Below, piece after piece: positions 42,769-51,268 of a stretch of DNA of 64,000 nt. Below the pieces are notes generated by a model. It saw only the letters and a list, made by a program, of their open reading frames with translations, ran no database searches and was not told where the DNA came from. The DNA comes from Burkholderia sp. Nafp2/4-1b (GTDB taxonomy: Bacteria; Pseudomonadota; Gammaproteobacteria; Burkholderiales; Burkholderiaceae): the NCBI RefSeq assembly GCF_003635165.1, contig NZ_ML058609.1:19929-83928 (forward strand). Reading direction: 5' to 3'. Position 1 is the first letter of the stretch. Each line of letters begins with the position of its first letter. The position numbers and the translations under genes were made by a program.

Positions 42769-43830
42769 TCAAGCGGGCTCGGGATGCAGCAGCAACCGCT
42801 CGATCACGCGCCGCGCGCGGTTTGGGCCCGCGTCGACGTGAATGTCGATCTGGCGGCTGTCCGGAAAGCGCAGCTGATTCCGGTATTGCGCTTCGATCAC
42901 GCTCTTGTCCTCGTCGAACGTCGCCGCGGATTGCTCGATGACCGTTTGCGCGACACGCTCGACGTCGTGTTGCGGATTGGTCGCGACGGTCCAGAAGTAA
43001 TGCGTCGTCGTTTCCGTCTCGGGCGTGATGCCGTGGAAGCCGCGCATATGGAAGCCGCCGCGCGCAGGATCGTGCAGATCGCCGGTGCCGGCGTCCATCG
43101 CGCCGGTCCAGATCCGGATATGCGACACGTGGAATTCGATTTCCTGCCAGCGATCGACGCGGCCCGCGAACGGCCATGCTGCGGTGTAGGTCGGCGGCGG
43201 GTCGGAATCCGGCATCAGGCGCACCAGCGTCACCGTGTCGGCGTCGCTGCTGACGCGGGTCTCCGCGCCCATGTGCAGCCGTGCGTTACCGCCGATGGTC
43301 TTCAGATGCACGTAGCCGAGGTGGCTCAGGTCCATCAGGTTGTCGTGAATCAGTTGGTACGGCGCGTCGTAATGGTAGTGGCCGCCGCCGAACCGGTATT
43401 GCGGATCCGTGTGGAACGCATAGCGCGGCGGCGCGCAGGTCGGTTGCGCGTGCGCGTCGGCACCGATCCAGATCCACACGATCGCGTCCTGTTCCTGCAC
43501 CCGATACGACGCCACGCATGCCTTCGCCGGAATGCGTTCCTGGCCGGGAATCTCCACGCAGATGCCGCCGCGGTCGAACAGCAGGCCGTGATAGCCGCAG
43601 CGCAGCCCGCGCGCTTCGAGCGAGCCGCACGACAGCGGCAGCGACTTGTGGCAGCAGCGATCCTCCAGCGCGCCGACTTCCCCCGACGGCAGCCGGAACA
43701 GGACGACCGGGCGGCCGAGCAGCGTGCGGGCGACGGGGCGGTCGGTCAGTTCGGATGACAGCGCGGCGACCCACCATCGGCCGACCGGAAACTTAGGAAT
43801 GTTGAGCGGTGGCCGGACGTGTTGCTCCAT
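42769..43830 (-). CDS. Second Rieske non-heme iron oxygenase (VanA-like)
   Basis: 353 residues. Rieske [2Fe-2S] ligands: ALEDRCCHKSLPLS (Cys-x-His) and GLRCGYHGLLFDRGG (Cys-x-x-His). Catalytic iron region: DNLMDLSHLGYVH. The order and length match vanillate O-demethylase-type single-subunit oxygenases. The gene is downstream of vanB, with no reductase of its own, so it probably uses the same reductase. It is clearly divergent from the VanA ahead of it and may demethylate or hydroxylate a related aromatic acid. Confidence 0.85.
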   Translation of the reverse strand: MEQHVRPPLNIPKFPVGRWWVAALSSELTDRPVARTLLGRPVVLFRLPSGEVGALEDRCCHKSLPLSCGSLEARGLRCGYHGLLFDRGGICVEIPGQERIPAKACVASYRVQEQDAIVWIWIGADAHAQPTCAPPRYAFHTDPQYRFGGGHYHYDAPYQLIHDNLMDLSHLGYVHLKTIGGNARLHMGAETRVSSDADTVTLVRLMPDSDPPPTYTAAWPFAGRVDRWQEIEFHVSHIRIWTGAMDAGTGDLHDPARGGFHMRGFHGITPETETTTHYFWTVATNPQHDVERVAQTVIEQSAATFDEDKSVIEAQYRNQLRFPDSRQIDIHVDAGPNRARRVIERLLLHPEPA

Positions 43831-43902
43831 TGTTCGTCTCCAGTATTGTGATTGGCCGCCGCGTGTCGGGCGGTCCGTCTACCGATGTACGACTCTACAG
43901 AT

Positions 43903-44868
43903 CTACAGATCGAGGACCAGAAGGTCGGATCGCGACCGTGAACAGCACGGCATGAACTGGTCGCCGGCCGCCTTTTCGTCATCGGTCAGATACGCATCGC
44001 GATGATCGGGCTCGCCTTCGAGCACGCGCGTCACGCAGGTGCCGCATACGCCTTGTTCGCACGACGTCAGCACGTCGACGCCGTTTGCCGCCAGCGCCGC
44101 GATCACCGTGCAGTCGGCCGGCACGTCGACTACCTTCCCGCTGCTCGCGATCCGGACCTGGAACGCGCGAGCCGCGGCGGACGACGCAACCGCGCCGCCG
44201 AAGAACTCGTAGTGCAGCCGCGCTTCGTCCCAGCCGCGCTCGCGCGCGGCGTTCAGCACCGCGTCCATGAAGCCGCGCGGGCCGCACACATACAGGTGCG
44301 TGCCTTTCGGCGCCGCGGCGAGCACGGCGGCTACGTCGAAGCGTTGCGCGGGTTCGCCGTCGTCGACATGGAAGCGGGCGCGATCATGGAAGCCGGCTGC
44401 GCTGATCCGCTCGACGAAGGCCATCCGATCGGGCGAACGCGCGCAGTAGTGCAGGTCGAACGGCATGCCGGACGAGTACAGCCGTTCGGCCATGCTGAGG
44501 ATCGGCGTGACGCCGATCCCGCCCGCGAGCAGCAGGTGGTGGCGCGCATCGGGCGCGAGCGGGAATTGATTGCGCGGCATGCCGATCCGCACGGTATCGC
44601 CTTGCCGGACTTCGTCGTGAATCGCGCGCGATCCGCCTCGGCCGTCGGCATCGCGCAGTACGGCGATCTGGTAGCGATCGCGTTGCTCCGGGTGATTGCA
44701 GAGCGAGTACTGGCGCACGAGCCCGCCTGGCAGATGCACGTCGATATGCGCGCCGGCATCGAAGCTCGGCAGCGGCTGGCCGTCGTCGCTGACGAACTCG
44801 AAGCCGCAGATGTCGCGCGCTTCCTGCCATTTGCGGGCCACCCGCACCGTCAAGGTCGCGGCGCTCAT
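43903..44868 (-). CDS. vanB: Vanillate O-demethylase reductase-type ferredoxin oxidoreductase
   Basis: 321 residues. FMN/FAD domain with RQYSLCNHPEQRDRY, NAD domain with LLLAGGIGVTPILSMAERLY and LYVCGPRGFMDAVL, and a C-terminal plant-type [2Fe-2S] ferredoxin with TSCEQGVCGTCVTRV (Cys-x4-Cys-x2-Cys) and a final Cys in FMPCCSR. It passes electrons from NADH to the Rieske oxygenase. AAGGAGG precedes the ATG, which overlaps the vanA stop (ATGA), so vanA and vanB are coupled. Confidence 0.92.
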   Translation of the reverse strand: MSAATLTVRVARKWQEARDICGFEFVSDDGQPLPSFDAGAHIDVHLPGGLVRQYSLCNHPEQRDRYQIAVLRDADGRGGSRAIHDEVRQGDTVRIGMPRNQFPLAPDARHHLLLAGGIGVTPILSMAERLYSSGMPFDLHYCARSPDRMAFVERISAAGFHDRARFHVDDGEPAQRFDVAAVLAAAPKGTHLYVCGPRGFMDAVLNAARERGWDEARLHYEFFGGAVASSAAARAFQVRIASSGKVVDVPADCTVIAALAANGVDVLTSCEQGVCGTCVTRVLEGEPDHRDAYLTDDEKAAGDQFMPCCSRSRSDLLVLDL

Positions 44869-45944
44869 GACGCCTCCTTGATGTGCGCGACCGGAATCAC
44901 GGGGCGCTGCGGGCTGGCCGCCTGTTCGTCGGCGAGCAGCCGCTCGATCACCTTGCGCGACAGCACGCCGCCGGCGTCGATGTTCAGCTTGAGCAGCTTG
45001 CGATCGGGCCACTTCTCGAGGTTCAGCTGCTGGCGCTCGAGCATCTCGAGATCTTCGGCGAAGATCTTGCCCTGGCCTTCGCGGATCTCGGCGGTCAGCG
45101 CGTAATCGTCGGGCCGGAAGTTGCGTGCCATCCCCCAGAAGTACCAGATCGACGTGTCCGTTTCCGGCGTGATGAAGTCGACCACGATCGACGACGCCTT
45201 CAGCTCGGCCGGCGCGTCGTAGCCGCCGTGACCCGCATGCGCGACGCCCACCTCGATCATCACGTGGCTCGGCGGCGTGAAGCGGCAGATCTGCCAGCGG
45301 TCGACCGGCACGTCGTCGGCGAGGCCGTTGCCGCGCAGCGCCATCCGCCAGAACGGCGGCGGCATCACGTTCTCCATGAAGCGGCTCGTGACGACTTCGT
45401 CGCCGTGGCTCGTCGTCTTCGGCGGCGCTTCGTCGATTTCCTTCTGGCCGATGCTCGACGCATGCACGTAGGTCTCGTGCGTGAGGTCCATCAGGTTGTC
45501 GATCATCAGCCGGTAATCGCAACGGATGTGATACAGGCCGCCGCCGTGTGCCCAGGCCGGATCCTCCGCCCACGCCAGCGCGGGCAGCTTCGCGGGATCG
45601 GCTGCGGATACGTCGCCCGGCCAGACCCACACGAAGCCGTACCGCTCGACCACCGGAAAGCTGCGGATCGGCGGAAAGCCGCCGACGCGCTGGCCCGGCA
45701 TGCCGGCGGTCTTGCCGTTGCAGCCCATTTCCAGCCCGTGATAGCCGCACACGAGTACGCCGTCGCGCACGAAACCGAGCGACAGCGGCGCGCCGCGGTG
45801 CGGGCAGAAATCTTCCAGCGCGGCGACCTGGCCGTCCGCCGCGCGGTAAAACACCATCGACTCGTTGCAGATCTTGCGGCCCAGCGGCTTGCCGTCGAGC
45901 TCGTCGGGCGTGCAGGCCACGTACCAAGCGTTCTTGAGAAACAC
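44865..45944 (-). CDS. vanA: Vanillate O-demethylase oxygenase subunit
   Basis: About 359 residues. Opening FLKNAWYVACTPDELDGKPL and ALEDFCPHRGAPLSLG plus VLVCGYHGLEMGCNGKT (Rieske C-x-H / C-x-x-H) are near-diagnostic for VanA; the iron site is DNLMDLTHETYVH. It removes the O-methyl group of vanillate to give protocatechuate and formaldehyde. I chose GTG 45944, which follows AAGGAG (minus strand, 45959-45954) and matches known VanA N-termini; ATG 45986 would add 14 residues. It is first in the operon and divergent from a MarR gene. Confidence 0.9.
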   Translation of the reverse strand: MFLKNAWYVACTPDELDGKPLGRKICNESMVFYRAADGQVAALEDFCPHRGAPLSLGFVRDGVLVCGYHGLEMGCNGKTAGMPGQRVGGFPPIRSFPVVERYGFVWVWPGDVSAADPAKLPALAWAEDPAWAHGGGLYHIRCDYRLMIDNLMDLTHETYVHASSIGQKEIDEAPPKTTSHGDEVVTSRFMENVMPPPFWRMALRGNGLADDVPVDRWQICRFTPPSHVMIEVGVAHAGHGGYDAPAELKASSIVVDFITPETDTSIWYFWGMARNFRPDDYALTAEIREGQGKIFAEDLEMLERQQLNLEKWPDRKLLKLNIDAGGVLSRKVIERLLADEQAASPQRPVIPVAHIKEAS

Positions 45945-46001
45945 GTTCTTCGTCTCCTTCAGGTCGATGCCGCCGGTACGCGGCATCTCTTCATTCCGTG
46001 T

Positions 46002-46018
46002 ACTGAATGAGATTCAGT
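46002..46018. promoter_or_regulatory. Perfect palindrome between vanA and marR-type gene (operator)
   Basis: ACTGAAT (46002-46008), GAG, ATTCAGT (46012-46018): a perfect 7-bp inverted repeat with a 3-base centre, in the divergent promoter region. A related half-site (ACTCATTGAGAT at 46021-46032) follows. Size and symmetry suit a MarR-type dimer. Confidence 0.7.
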
Positions 46019-46145
46019 GTACTCATTGAGATTGGCTCGAGCAAGGCGAGCGGTATACTGGTTTTCCCGGGAAATGGCGCGAGGCAGCGCCATGCCGGCG
46101 GCGCGCGCAACCGGCGCGCGCCCCGCCTATGTCATCGACTCATTC

Positions 46146-46634
46146 ATGGAAAAAACGAATCCCGCCGACCTGCCGGCCTTCCCGCTCGATCTGTACGACG
46201 AACCCGGGCACCTGATCCGGCGCGCGCACCAGATCGCGGTTGCGATGTTCTACGAGAAGCTGGGCCGGGACGTCACGCCCGTGCAGTACGCGGTGCTGCG
46301 GATGCTCTACGAGTGTCCGGGGCTCGATCAGGTGACGCTCGCGCAGCGGGTGGCGCTCGATACGTCGACGACCGCCGATCTCGCGGTGCGGCTCGAAGCG
46401 AAAGGTTTGATCGTCCGCGAAGTGCTGCCGCGGCGGCAGCGGCGCCTGCTGTTGACGCCGGCGGGCGTCGAGCTGCTCACGCACCTGATTCCGTCGGTGA
46501 AGGAACTGCGTGCGGGGCTGTTCGACGGGATGGGCGAGGACGATTCGCAGGAACTGATGCGCCTGCTGCGCAAGTTCGTGCATTTGAACAACGAGCAGAG
46601 CCGCGCGCCGCTGCGGATCAGCGAGGATTCGTAA
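46146..46634 (+). CDS. MarR-family regulator of the vanillate operon
   Basis: 162 residues. Winged-helix core: HLIRRAHQIAVAMFYEKLGR, VTPVQYAVLRMLYECPGLDQ, VTLAQRVALDTSTTADLAVR (recognition helix) and LEAKGLIVREVLPRRQRRLL (wing). It is divergent from vanA with a perfect palindrome between, so it is the probable repressor responding to vanillate or a similar aromatic acid. In many species the van regulator is GntR-type VanR, so the MarR type here is worth noting. The ATG at 46146 lacks a strong ribosome site, but earlier in-frame codons look non-coding. Confidence 0.88.
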   Translation: MEKTNPADLPAFPLDLYDEPGHLIRRAHQIAVAMFYEKLGRDVTPVQYAVLRMLYECPGLDQVTLAQRVALDTSTTADLAVRLEAKGLIVREVLPRRQRRLLLTPAGVELLTHLIPSVKELRAGLFDGMGEDDSQELMRLLRKFVHLNNEQSRAPLRISEDS

Positions 46635-46688
46635 CGGCCGCGAGCCCTGAAAGAACGCGGAGACGGGCGGCGTGCGCCGCCCCGGCCG

Positions 46689-47435
46689 TCACCCGCGTGA
46701 CGCTTCGCCTTCCAGCCGCCGCACCGCTTCCGCGACTTCGTTCCTGAAGCGCACCAGCGCCGCCTGCTCCGGCGCGGGCGGCTGCACGGCGGCCCACAGC
46801 ATGTCGATCAGCTGCGTGGCCGTCGTTTCCGTATCGAGCTTGCGGTGCCCGAGGATCGCATCCCACAGCACGTGCTCCATCGGCCCGAACACCATCGAGC
46901 GCAGCAGGCTCAGCGGCAGGTCCGCGCGAACCTGCCCGGCCGCCTGGCCGCGTGCGAGCACGTCCATCAGCGGCGCCGTGTAGCGGCGCTGCAGCGCGGT
47001 GAGCTCGTCGCTCAGCGCGTGCTGCTTCGCACGACCTTCCGACAGCACCAGCGCGCACAGCCCCGTGCCGTTCACCAGCATCAGCCGCAGGTGCGTGCGC
47101 ACGATGAACGCGAACTGCTGCTGCACCGGCGCGTCCAGCGGCATCCCGTGCTCGAACGCCGCAATGATTTCGTCGTACCAGTCGGCGATCACCCGGGCGC
47201 AGAGCTCGCGCTTGCCGCGGAAGTAGCTGAATACCGTCGCCTCCGACACGCCGACGCGCTGCGCGATCTCGGCGGCCGTCGCATGCTCGTAACCCTTTTC
47301 GGCGAACACTTCACGACCGGCGCGCAGGATGTCCTGCACGCGCTGCTGGGACTTGCGCCCGGCGGGTGCGCGCGATGGCTCGGCGCGGTCGGCTTTGGCG
47401 GTGGCGGTCATGGTGTCGGCGGTAGCGGCTGTCAT
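46689..47435 (-). CDS. TetR-family regulator of the leucine/isovalerate operon (LiuQ-like)
   Basis: 248 residues. The N-terminal helix-turn-helix: QQRVQDILRAGREVFAEKGY, EHATAAEIAQRVGVSEATVF and SYFRGKRELCARVIADWYDE. The effector domain has FGPMEHVLWDAILGH. It is divergent from the ivd/liuA gene; a perfect TGAGTG-T-CACTCA palindrome lies at 47450-47462, just upstream of its start. Comparative work on beta-proteobacteria describes a TetR regulator, LiuQ, of the liu genes; this gene fits by position, but orthology is inferred. GTG 47459 would be an alternative start overlapping the palindrome. Confidence 0.85.
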   Translation of the reverse strand: MTAATADTMTATAKADRAEPSRAPAGRKSQQRVQDILRAGREVFAEKGYEHATAAEIAQRVGVSEATVFSYFRGKRELCARVIADWYDEIIAAFEHGMPLDAPVQQQFAFIVRTHLRLMLVNGTGLCALVLSEGRAKQHALSDELTALQRRYTAPLMDVLARGQAAGQVRADLPLSLLRSMVFGPMEHVLWDAILGHRKLDTETTATQLIDMLWAAVQPPAPEQAALVRFRNEVAEAVRRLEGEASRG

Positions 47436-47449
47436 GCCGCCATGATATC

Positions 47450-47462
47450 TGAGTGTCACTCA
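47450..47462. promoter_or_regulatory. Perfect palindrome between tetR-type gene and ivd (operator)
   Basis: TGAGTG (47450-47455), T, CACTCA (47457-47462). It is a short perfect palindrome in the divergent gap, ideal for a TetR dimer, and probably controls both the regulator and the liu operon. Confidence 0.7.
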
Positions 47463-47607
47463 AAAAACTATTGACGCCGAACCGGACGAGGCGCGAAACT
47501 GTGCAAAATATCCGCTGCATTGGCTTAATGAATCGACGCATTGATCCGATTTGAGCGAAACTCAGAAATCGGCGCATGCGACCTACTTTCTGGAACACGG
47601 AGGAGAC

Positions 47608-48789
47608 ATGATCAACCTGCCCGGCGTGCAATTCATGCTCGGTGAAGACATCGAGATGCTGCGCGACGCCGTCGCGACGTTTGCGGCGAAGGAAATCACG
47701 CCGCGCGCGGCGGAAGTCGACCGCACCGACCAGTTTCCGATGGATCTGTGGAAGAAGTTCGGCGATCTCGGCGTGCTCGGCATGACGGTCGCCGAGGAAT
47801 ACGGCGGCTCGAACATGGGCTACACCGCGCACATGGTCGCGATGGAAGAGATCTCGCGCGCGTCGGCGTCGATCGGCCTGTCGTACGGCGCGCACTCGAA
47901 CCTGTGCGTGAACCAGATCCACCGCAACGGCACCGAGGCGCAAAAGCAGAAATACCTGCCGAAGCTCGTGTCGGGCGAACACATCGGCGCGCTCGCGATG
48001 AGCGAGCCGAACGCGGGCTCCGACGTCGTCAGCATGAAGCTGCGCGCGGACAAGCGCGGCGACCGCTACGTGCTCAACGGCACGAAGATGTGGATCACCA
48101 ACGGCCCCGACTGCGACACGCTCGTCGTCTACGCGAAGACGGACGTCGAAGCGAATTCGCGCGGCATCACCGCGTTCATCGTCGAGAAGGGGATGAAGGG
48201 CTTTTCGGTCGCGCAGAAGCTCGACAAGCTCGGCATGCGCGGGTCGCACACGGGCGAGCTCGTGTTCCAGGACGTCGAAGTGCCGGAGGAGAACATCCTC
48301 GGCCAGCTCAACGGCGGCGTGAAGGTGCTGATGAGCGGCCTCGACTACGAACGCGCGGTGCTGTCGGGCGGCCCGACGGGCATCATGGCCGCATGTCTCG
48401 ACGCGGTGGTCCCGTATATCCACGACCGCAAGCAGTTCGGCCAGGCGATCGGCGAATTCCAGCTGATCCAGGGCAAGGTCGCCGACATGTACACCACGTT
48501 CCAGGCATGCCGCGCGTATCTGTACGCGGTCGGCCGCCATCTCGACTCGGCGGGCAGCGATCATATCCGCCAGGTGCGCAAGGACTGCGCGGGCGTGATC
48601 CTCTACACGGCCGAGAAGGCCACGTGGATGGCCGGCGAGGCGATCCAGATCCTCGGCGGCAACGGCTACATCAACGAATATCCGGTCGGCCGTCTGTGGC
48701 GCGATGCGAAGCTGTACGAGATCGGCGCCGGCACGAGCGAAATCCGCCGGATGCTGATCGGCCGCGAACTGTTCGCGGAAACGATGTAA
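47608..48789 (+). CDS. liuA: Isovaleryl-CoA dehydrogenase
   Basis: 393 residues of acyl-CoA dehydrogenase fold. The FAD/substrate motifs [20 protein letters not shown] and [11 protein letters not shown], the catalytic glutamate in [14 protein letters not shown] (Glu248, the position special to isovaleryl-CoA dehydrogenases), and the end [20 protein letters not shown] are all present. It oxidises isovaleryl-CoA to 3-methylcrotonyl-CoA in leucine breakdown, passing electrons to ETF. AGGAGA directly precedes ATG 47608; an upstream start at 47551 lacks a ribosome site. It heads the liuA-B-C-D operon (also known as ivd). Confidence 0.94.
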   Translation: MINLPGVQFMLGEDIEMLRDAVATFAAKEITPRAAEVDRTDQFPMDLWKKFGDLGVLGMTVAEEYGGSNMGYTAHMVAMEEISRASASIGLSYGAHSNLCVNQIHRNGTEAQKQKYLPKLVSGEHIGALAMSEPNAGSDVVSMKLRADKRGDRYVLNGTKMWITNGPDCDTLVVYAKTDVEANSRGITAFIVEKGMKGFSVAQKLDKLGMRGSHTGELVFQDVEVPEENILGQLNGGVKVLMSGLDYERAVLSGGPTGIMAACLDAVVPYIHDRKQFGQAIGEFQLIQGKVADMYTTFQACRAYLYAVGRHLDSAGSDHIRQVRKDCAGVILYTAEKATWMAGEAIQILGGNGYINEYPVGRLWRDAKLYEIGAGTSEIRRMLIGRELFAETM

Positions 48790-48820
48790 CGCCCCACGTC
48801 ACGCGAACGGAGCCCCGTCG

Positions 48821-50428
48821 ATGCCGATCATCGAATCGAAACTGAATCCGCGTTCGGAAGACTTCCGCGCGAACGCCGCGGCGCTGGAGGCGGTCGTCGC
48901 CGACCTGCGCGCGAAGATCGAACAGCTCGCGCAGGGCGGCGGCCAGGCCGCGCGCGACAAGCACCTGGCGCGCGGCAAGCTGCTGCCGCGCGACCGGATC
49001 GCGCAACTGCTCGATCCCGGCGCGCCGTTCCTCGAGTTCTCGCAGCTCGCCGCGAACGGCATGTACAACGACGACGCGCCGGGCGCGGGCGTGATCACCG
49101 GGATCGGCCGCATCGCGGGCCGCGAGTGCGTGATCGTGTGCAACGACGCAACGGTCAAGGGCGGCACCTACTACCCGATGACCGTGAAGAAGCACGTGCG
49201 CGCGCAGGAAATCGCCGCGGAAAACCGGCTGCCGTGCGTGTACCTCGTCGATTCGGGCGGCGCGAACCTGCCGAACCAGGACGACGTGTTCCCCGATCGC
49301 GACCACTTCGGCCGCATCTTCTTCAACCAGGCGACGATGTCCGCCGCGGGCATCGCGCAGATCGCGGTCGTGATGGGCTCGTGCACGGCGGGCGGCGCGT
49401 ATGTGCCGGCGATGAGCGACGAGTCGATCATCGTGAAGAACCAGGGCACGATTTTCCTGGGCGGCCCGCCGCTCGTGAAAGCCGCGACCGGCGAGGAAGT
49501 GAGCGCCGAGGATCTCGGCGGCGGCGACGTGCACACGCGCCTGTCCGGCGTGGTCGACCATCTCGCGCAGAACGATTCGCATGCACTGTTGATCGCGCGC
49601 CACATCGTCAGCCATCTCGCGCCGAAGATCGCATCGCCGGTGGCGCTGCGCGAACCGAAGCCGCCGCGCTACGACGCAAAGAGCCTGTACGGCGTGATTC
49701 CGGCCGACACGCGCAAGCCGTTCGACGTGCGCGAGGTCATCGCGCGCATCGTCGACGATTCCGAATTCGACGAATTCAAGGCGCGCTTCGGCACGACGCT
49801 CGTCACGGGCTTCGCGCACATCTGGGGCCATCCGGTCGGGATCGTCGCGAACAACGGCATCCTGTTCTCCGAATCGGCCGTGAAGGGCGCGCATTTCATC
49901 GAGCTGTGCTGCCAGCGCAAGATCCCGCTCGTGTTCCTGCAGAACATCACGGGCTTCATGGTCGGCCGCAAGTACGAGAACGAAGGCATCGCGCGTCATG
50001 GCGCGAAGATGGTGACCGCCGTGTCGAACGCGAAGGTGCCGAAGTTCACGGTGATCATCGGCGGCTCGTTCGGCGCCGGCAACTACGGGATGTGCGGCCG
50101 TGCATTCGGCCCGCGCTTCCTGTGGATGTGGCCGAACGCGCGGATCTCGGTGATGGGCGGCGAGCAGGCCGCGTCGGTGCTCGCGACCGTGCGCCGCGAC
50201 GGCATCGAGGCGAAGGGCGGTTCGTGGTCGGCGGAGGAAGAGGATGCGTTCAAGCAGCCGATCCGCGACCAGTACGAGCGCCAGGGGCATCCGTACTACG
50301 CGAGTGCGCGCTTGTGGGACGACGGCGTGATCGACCCCGCGCAAACGCGCGACGTGCTGGGGCTCGGCCTCGCCGCGTCGATGAACGCGCCGATCGACGA
50401 CACGCGCTTCGGCGTGTTCCGCATGTAA
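48821..50428 (+). CDS. liuB: Methylcrotonoyl-CoA carboxylase carboxyltransferase subunit
   Basis: 535 residues of carboxyltransferase (crotonase-like) fold. Motifs: [54 protein letters not shown] and [20 protein letters not shown], and [16 protein letters not shown] for the second half. It carries out carboxyl transfer from biotin to 3-methylcrotonyl-CoA, giving 3-methylglutaconyl-CoA. It is paired with the biotin-carrying alpha subunit two genes downstream, in the usual liu order. Confidence 0.95.
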   Translation: MPIIESKLNPRSEDFRANAAALEAVVADLRAKIEQLAQGGGQAARDKHLARGKLLPRDRIAQLLDPGAPFLEFSQLAANGMYNDDAPGAGVITGIGRIAGRECVIVCNDATVKGGTYYPMTVKKHVRAQEIAAENRLPCVYLVDSGGANLPNQDDVFPDRDHFGRIFFNQATMSAAGIAQIAVVMGSCTAGGAYVPAMSDESIIVKNQGTIFLGGPPLVKAATGEEVSAEDLGGGDVHTRLSGVVDHLAQNDSHALLIARHIVSHLAPKIASPVALREPKPPRYDAKSLYGVIPADTRKPFDVREVIARIVDDSEFDEFKARFGTTLVTGFAHIWGHPVGIVANNGILFSESAVKGAHFIELCCQRKIPLVFLQNITGFMVGRKYENEGIARHGAKMVTAVSNAKVPKFTVIIGGSFGAGNYGMCGRAFGPRFLWMWPNARISVMGGEQAASVLATVRRDGIEAKGGSWSAEEEDAFKQPIRDQYERQGHPYYASARLWDDGVIDPAQTRDVLGLGLAASMNAPIDDTRFGVFRM

Positions 50429-50446
50429 CGTCCGGAGGACTGACCG

Positions 50447-51232
50447 ATGCGATACGAAACGATCAAGGTAAGCGAAGCCGGGCGCGTGGCCACCGTCACG
50501 CTCGCGCGGCCCGACGTGCGCAACGCGTTCAACGAGACGGCGATTGCCGAGCTCACCACCGCGTTCGAATGGCTCGATGCGCACGAAGGCGTGCGCGCGG
50601 TCGTGCTCGCGGCCGAAGGCCCGGCGTTCTGCGCAGGCGCGGACCTGAACTGGATGAAGAAGATGGCCGGTTACTCGGACGACGAGAACCGCGCCGATGC
50701 GCGCAAGCTCGCGCGGATGCTCGAGGCGATCCATCGCTGCGGCAAGCCGGTGATCGCGCGCGTGCACGGCGACGCGTATGCGGGCGGCGTCGGCCTCGTC
50801 GCGGCGGCCGACATCGCGATCGCCGCCGACGGCGTGAAGTTCTGCTTGTCCGAAGCGCGGCTCGGGCTGATTCCCGCGACGATCGCGCCGTATGTCGTGC
50901 GTGCGATGGGCGAGCGCGCGGCGCGCCGCTACTTCACGACGGCGGAAGTGTTCGACAGCGTGCGCGCCGCGTCGCTCGGCTTCATTCACGACGCGGTGCC
51001 GGCCGACGCGCTCGACGACACGGTCGCGAAGCTGGCCGCGACGCTCGTCGCGAACGGCCCGGACGCGGTGAAGGCGTGCAAGCGGCTCGTCGCCGACGTG
51101 GCCGGCCGGCCGCTCGATGCGGCGCTGATCGAGCAGACCGCCGACTGGATCGCGCGGACCCGCGCCGGCGCGGAAGCGCGCGAAGGGATCGCGTCCTTCC
51201 TCGAGAAACGCACGCCTTCGTGGCGTGAATGA
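50447..51232 (+). CDS. liuC: 3-Methylglutaconyl-CoA hydratase (enoyl-CoA hydratase family)
   Basis: 261 residues, crotonase fold. VTLARPDVRNAFNETAIAEL, VLAAEGPAFCAGADLNWMKK (oxyanion-hole segment), GDAYAGGVGLVAAADIAIAA and FCLSEARLGLIPATIAPYVV are hallmarks. The position inside the liu operon gives the specific reaction: hydration of 3-methylglutaconyl-CoA to HMG-CoA. The start follows liuB by 18 bases with CGGAGGA upstream. The HMG-CoA lyase gene (liuE) is not seen in the window. Confidence 0.92.
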   Translation: MRYETIKVSEAGRVATVTLARPDVRNAFNETAIAELTTAFEWLDAHEGVRAVVLAAEGPAFCAGADLNWMKKMAGYSDDENRADARKLARMLEAIHRCGKPVIARVHGDAYAGGVGLVAAADIAIAADGVKFCLSEARLGLIPATIAPYVVRAMGERAARRYFTTAEVFDSVRAASLGFIHDAVPADALDDTVAKLAATLVANGPDAVKACKRLVADVAGRPLDAALIEQTADWIARTRAGAEAREGIASFLEKRTPSWRE

Positions 51233-51268
51233 CGGCGTGCCCCTAACTTTCCGGACGACATCGAAGCC

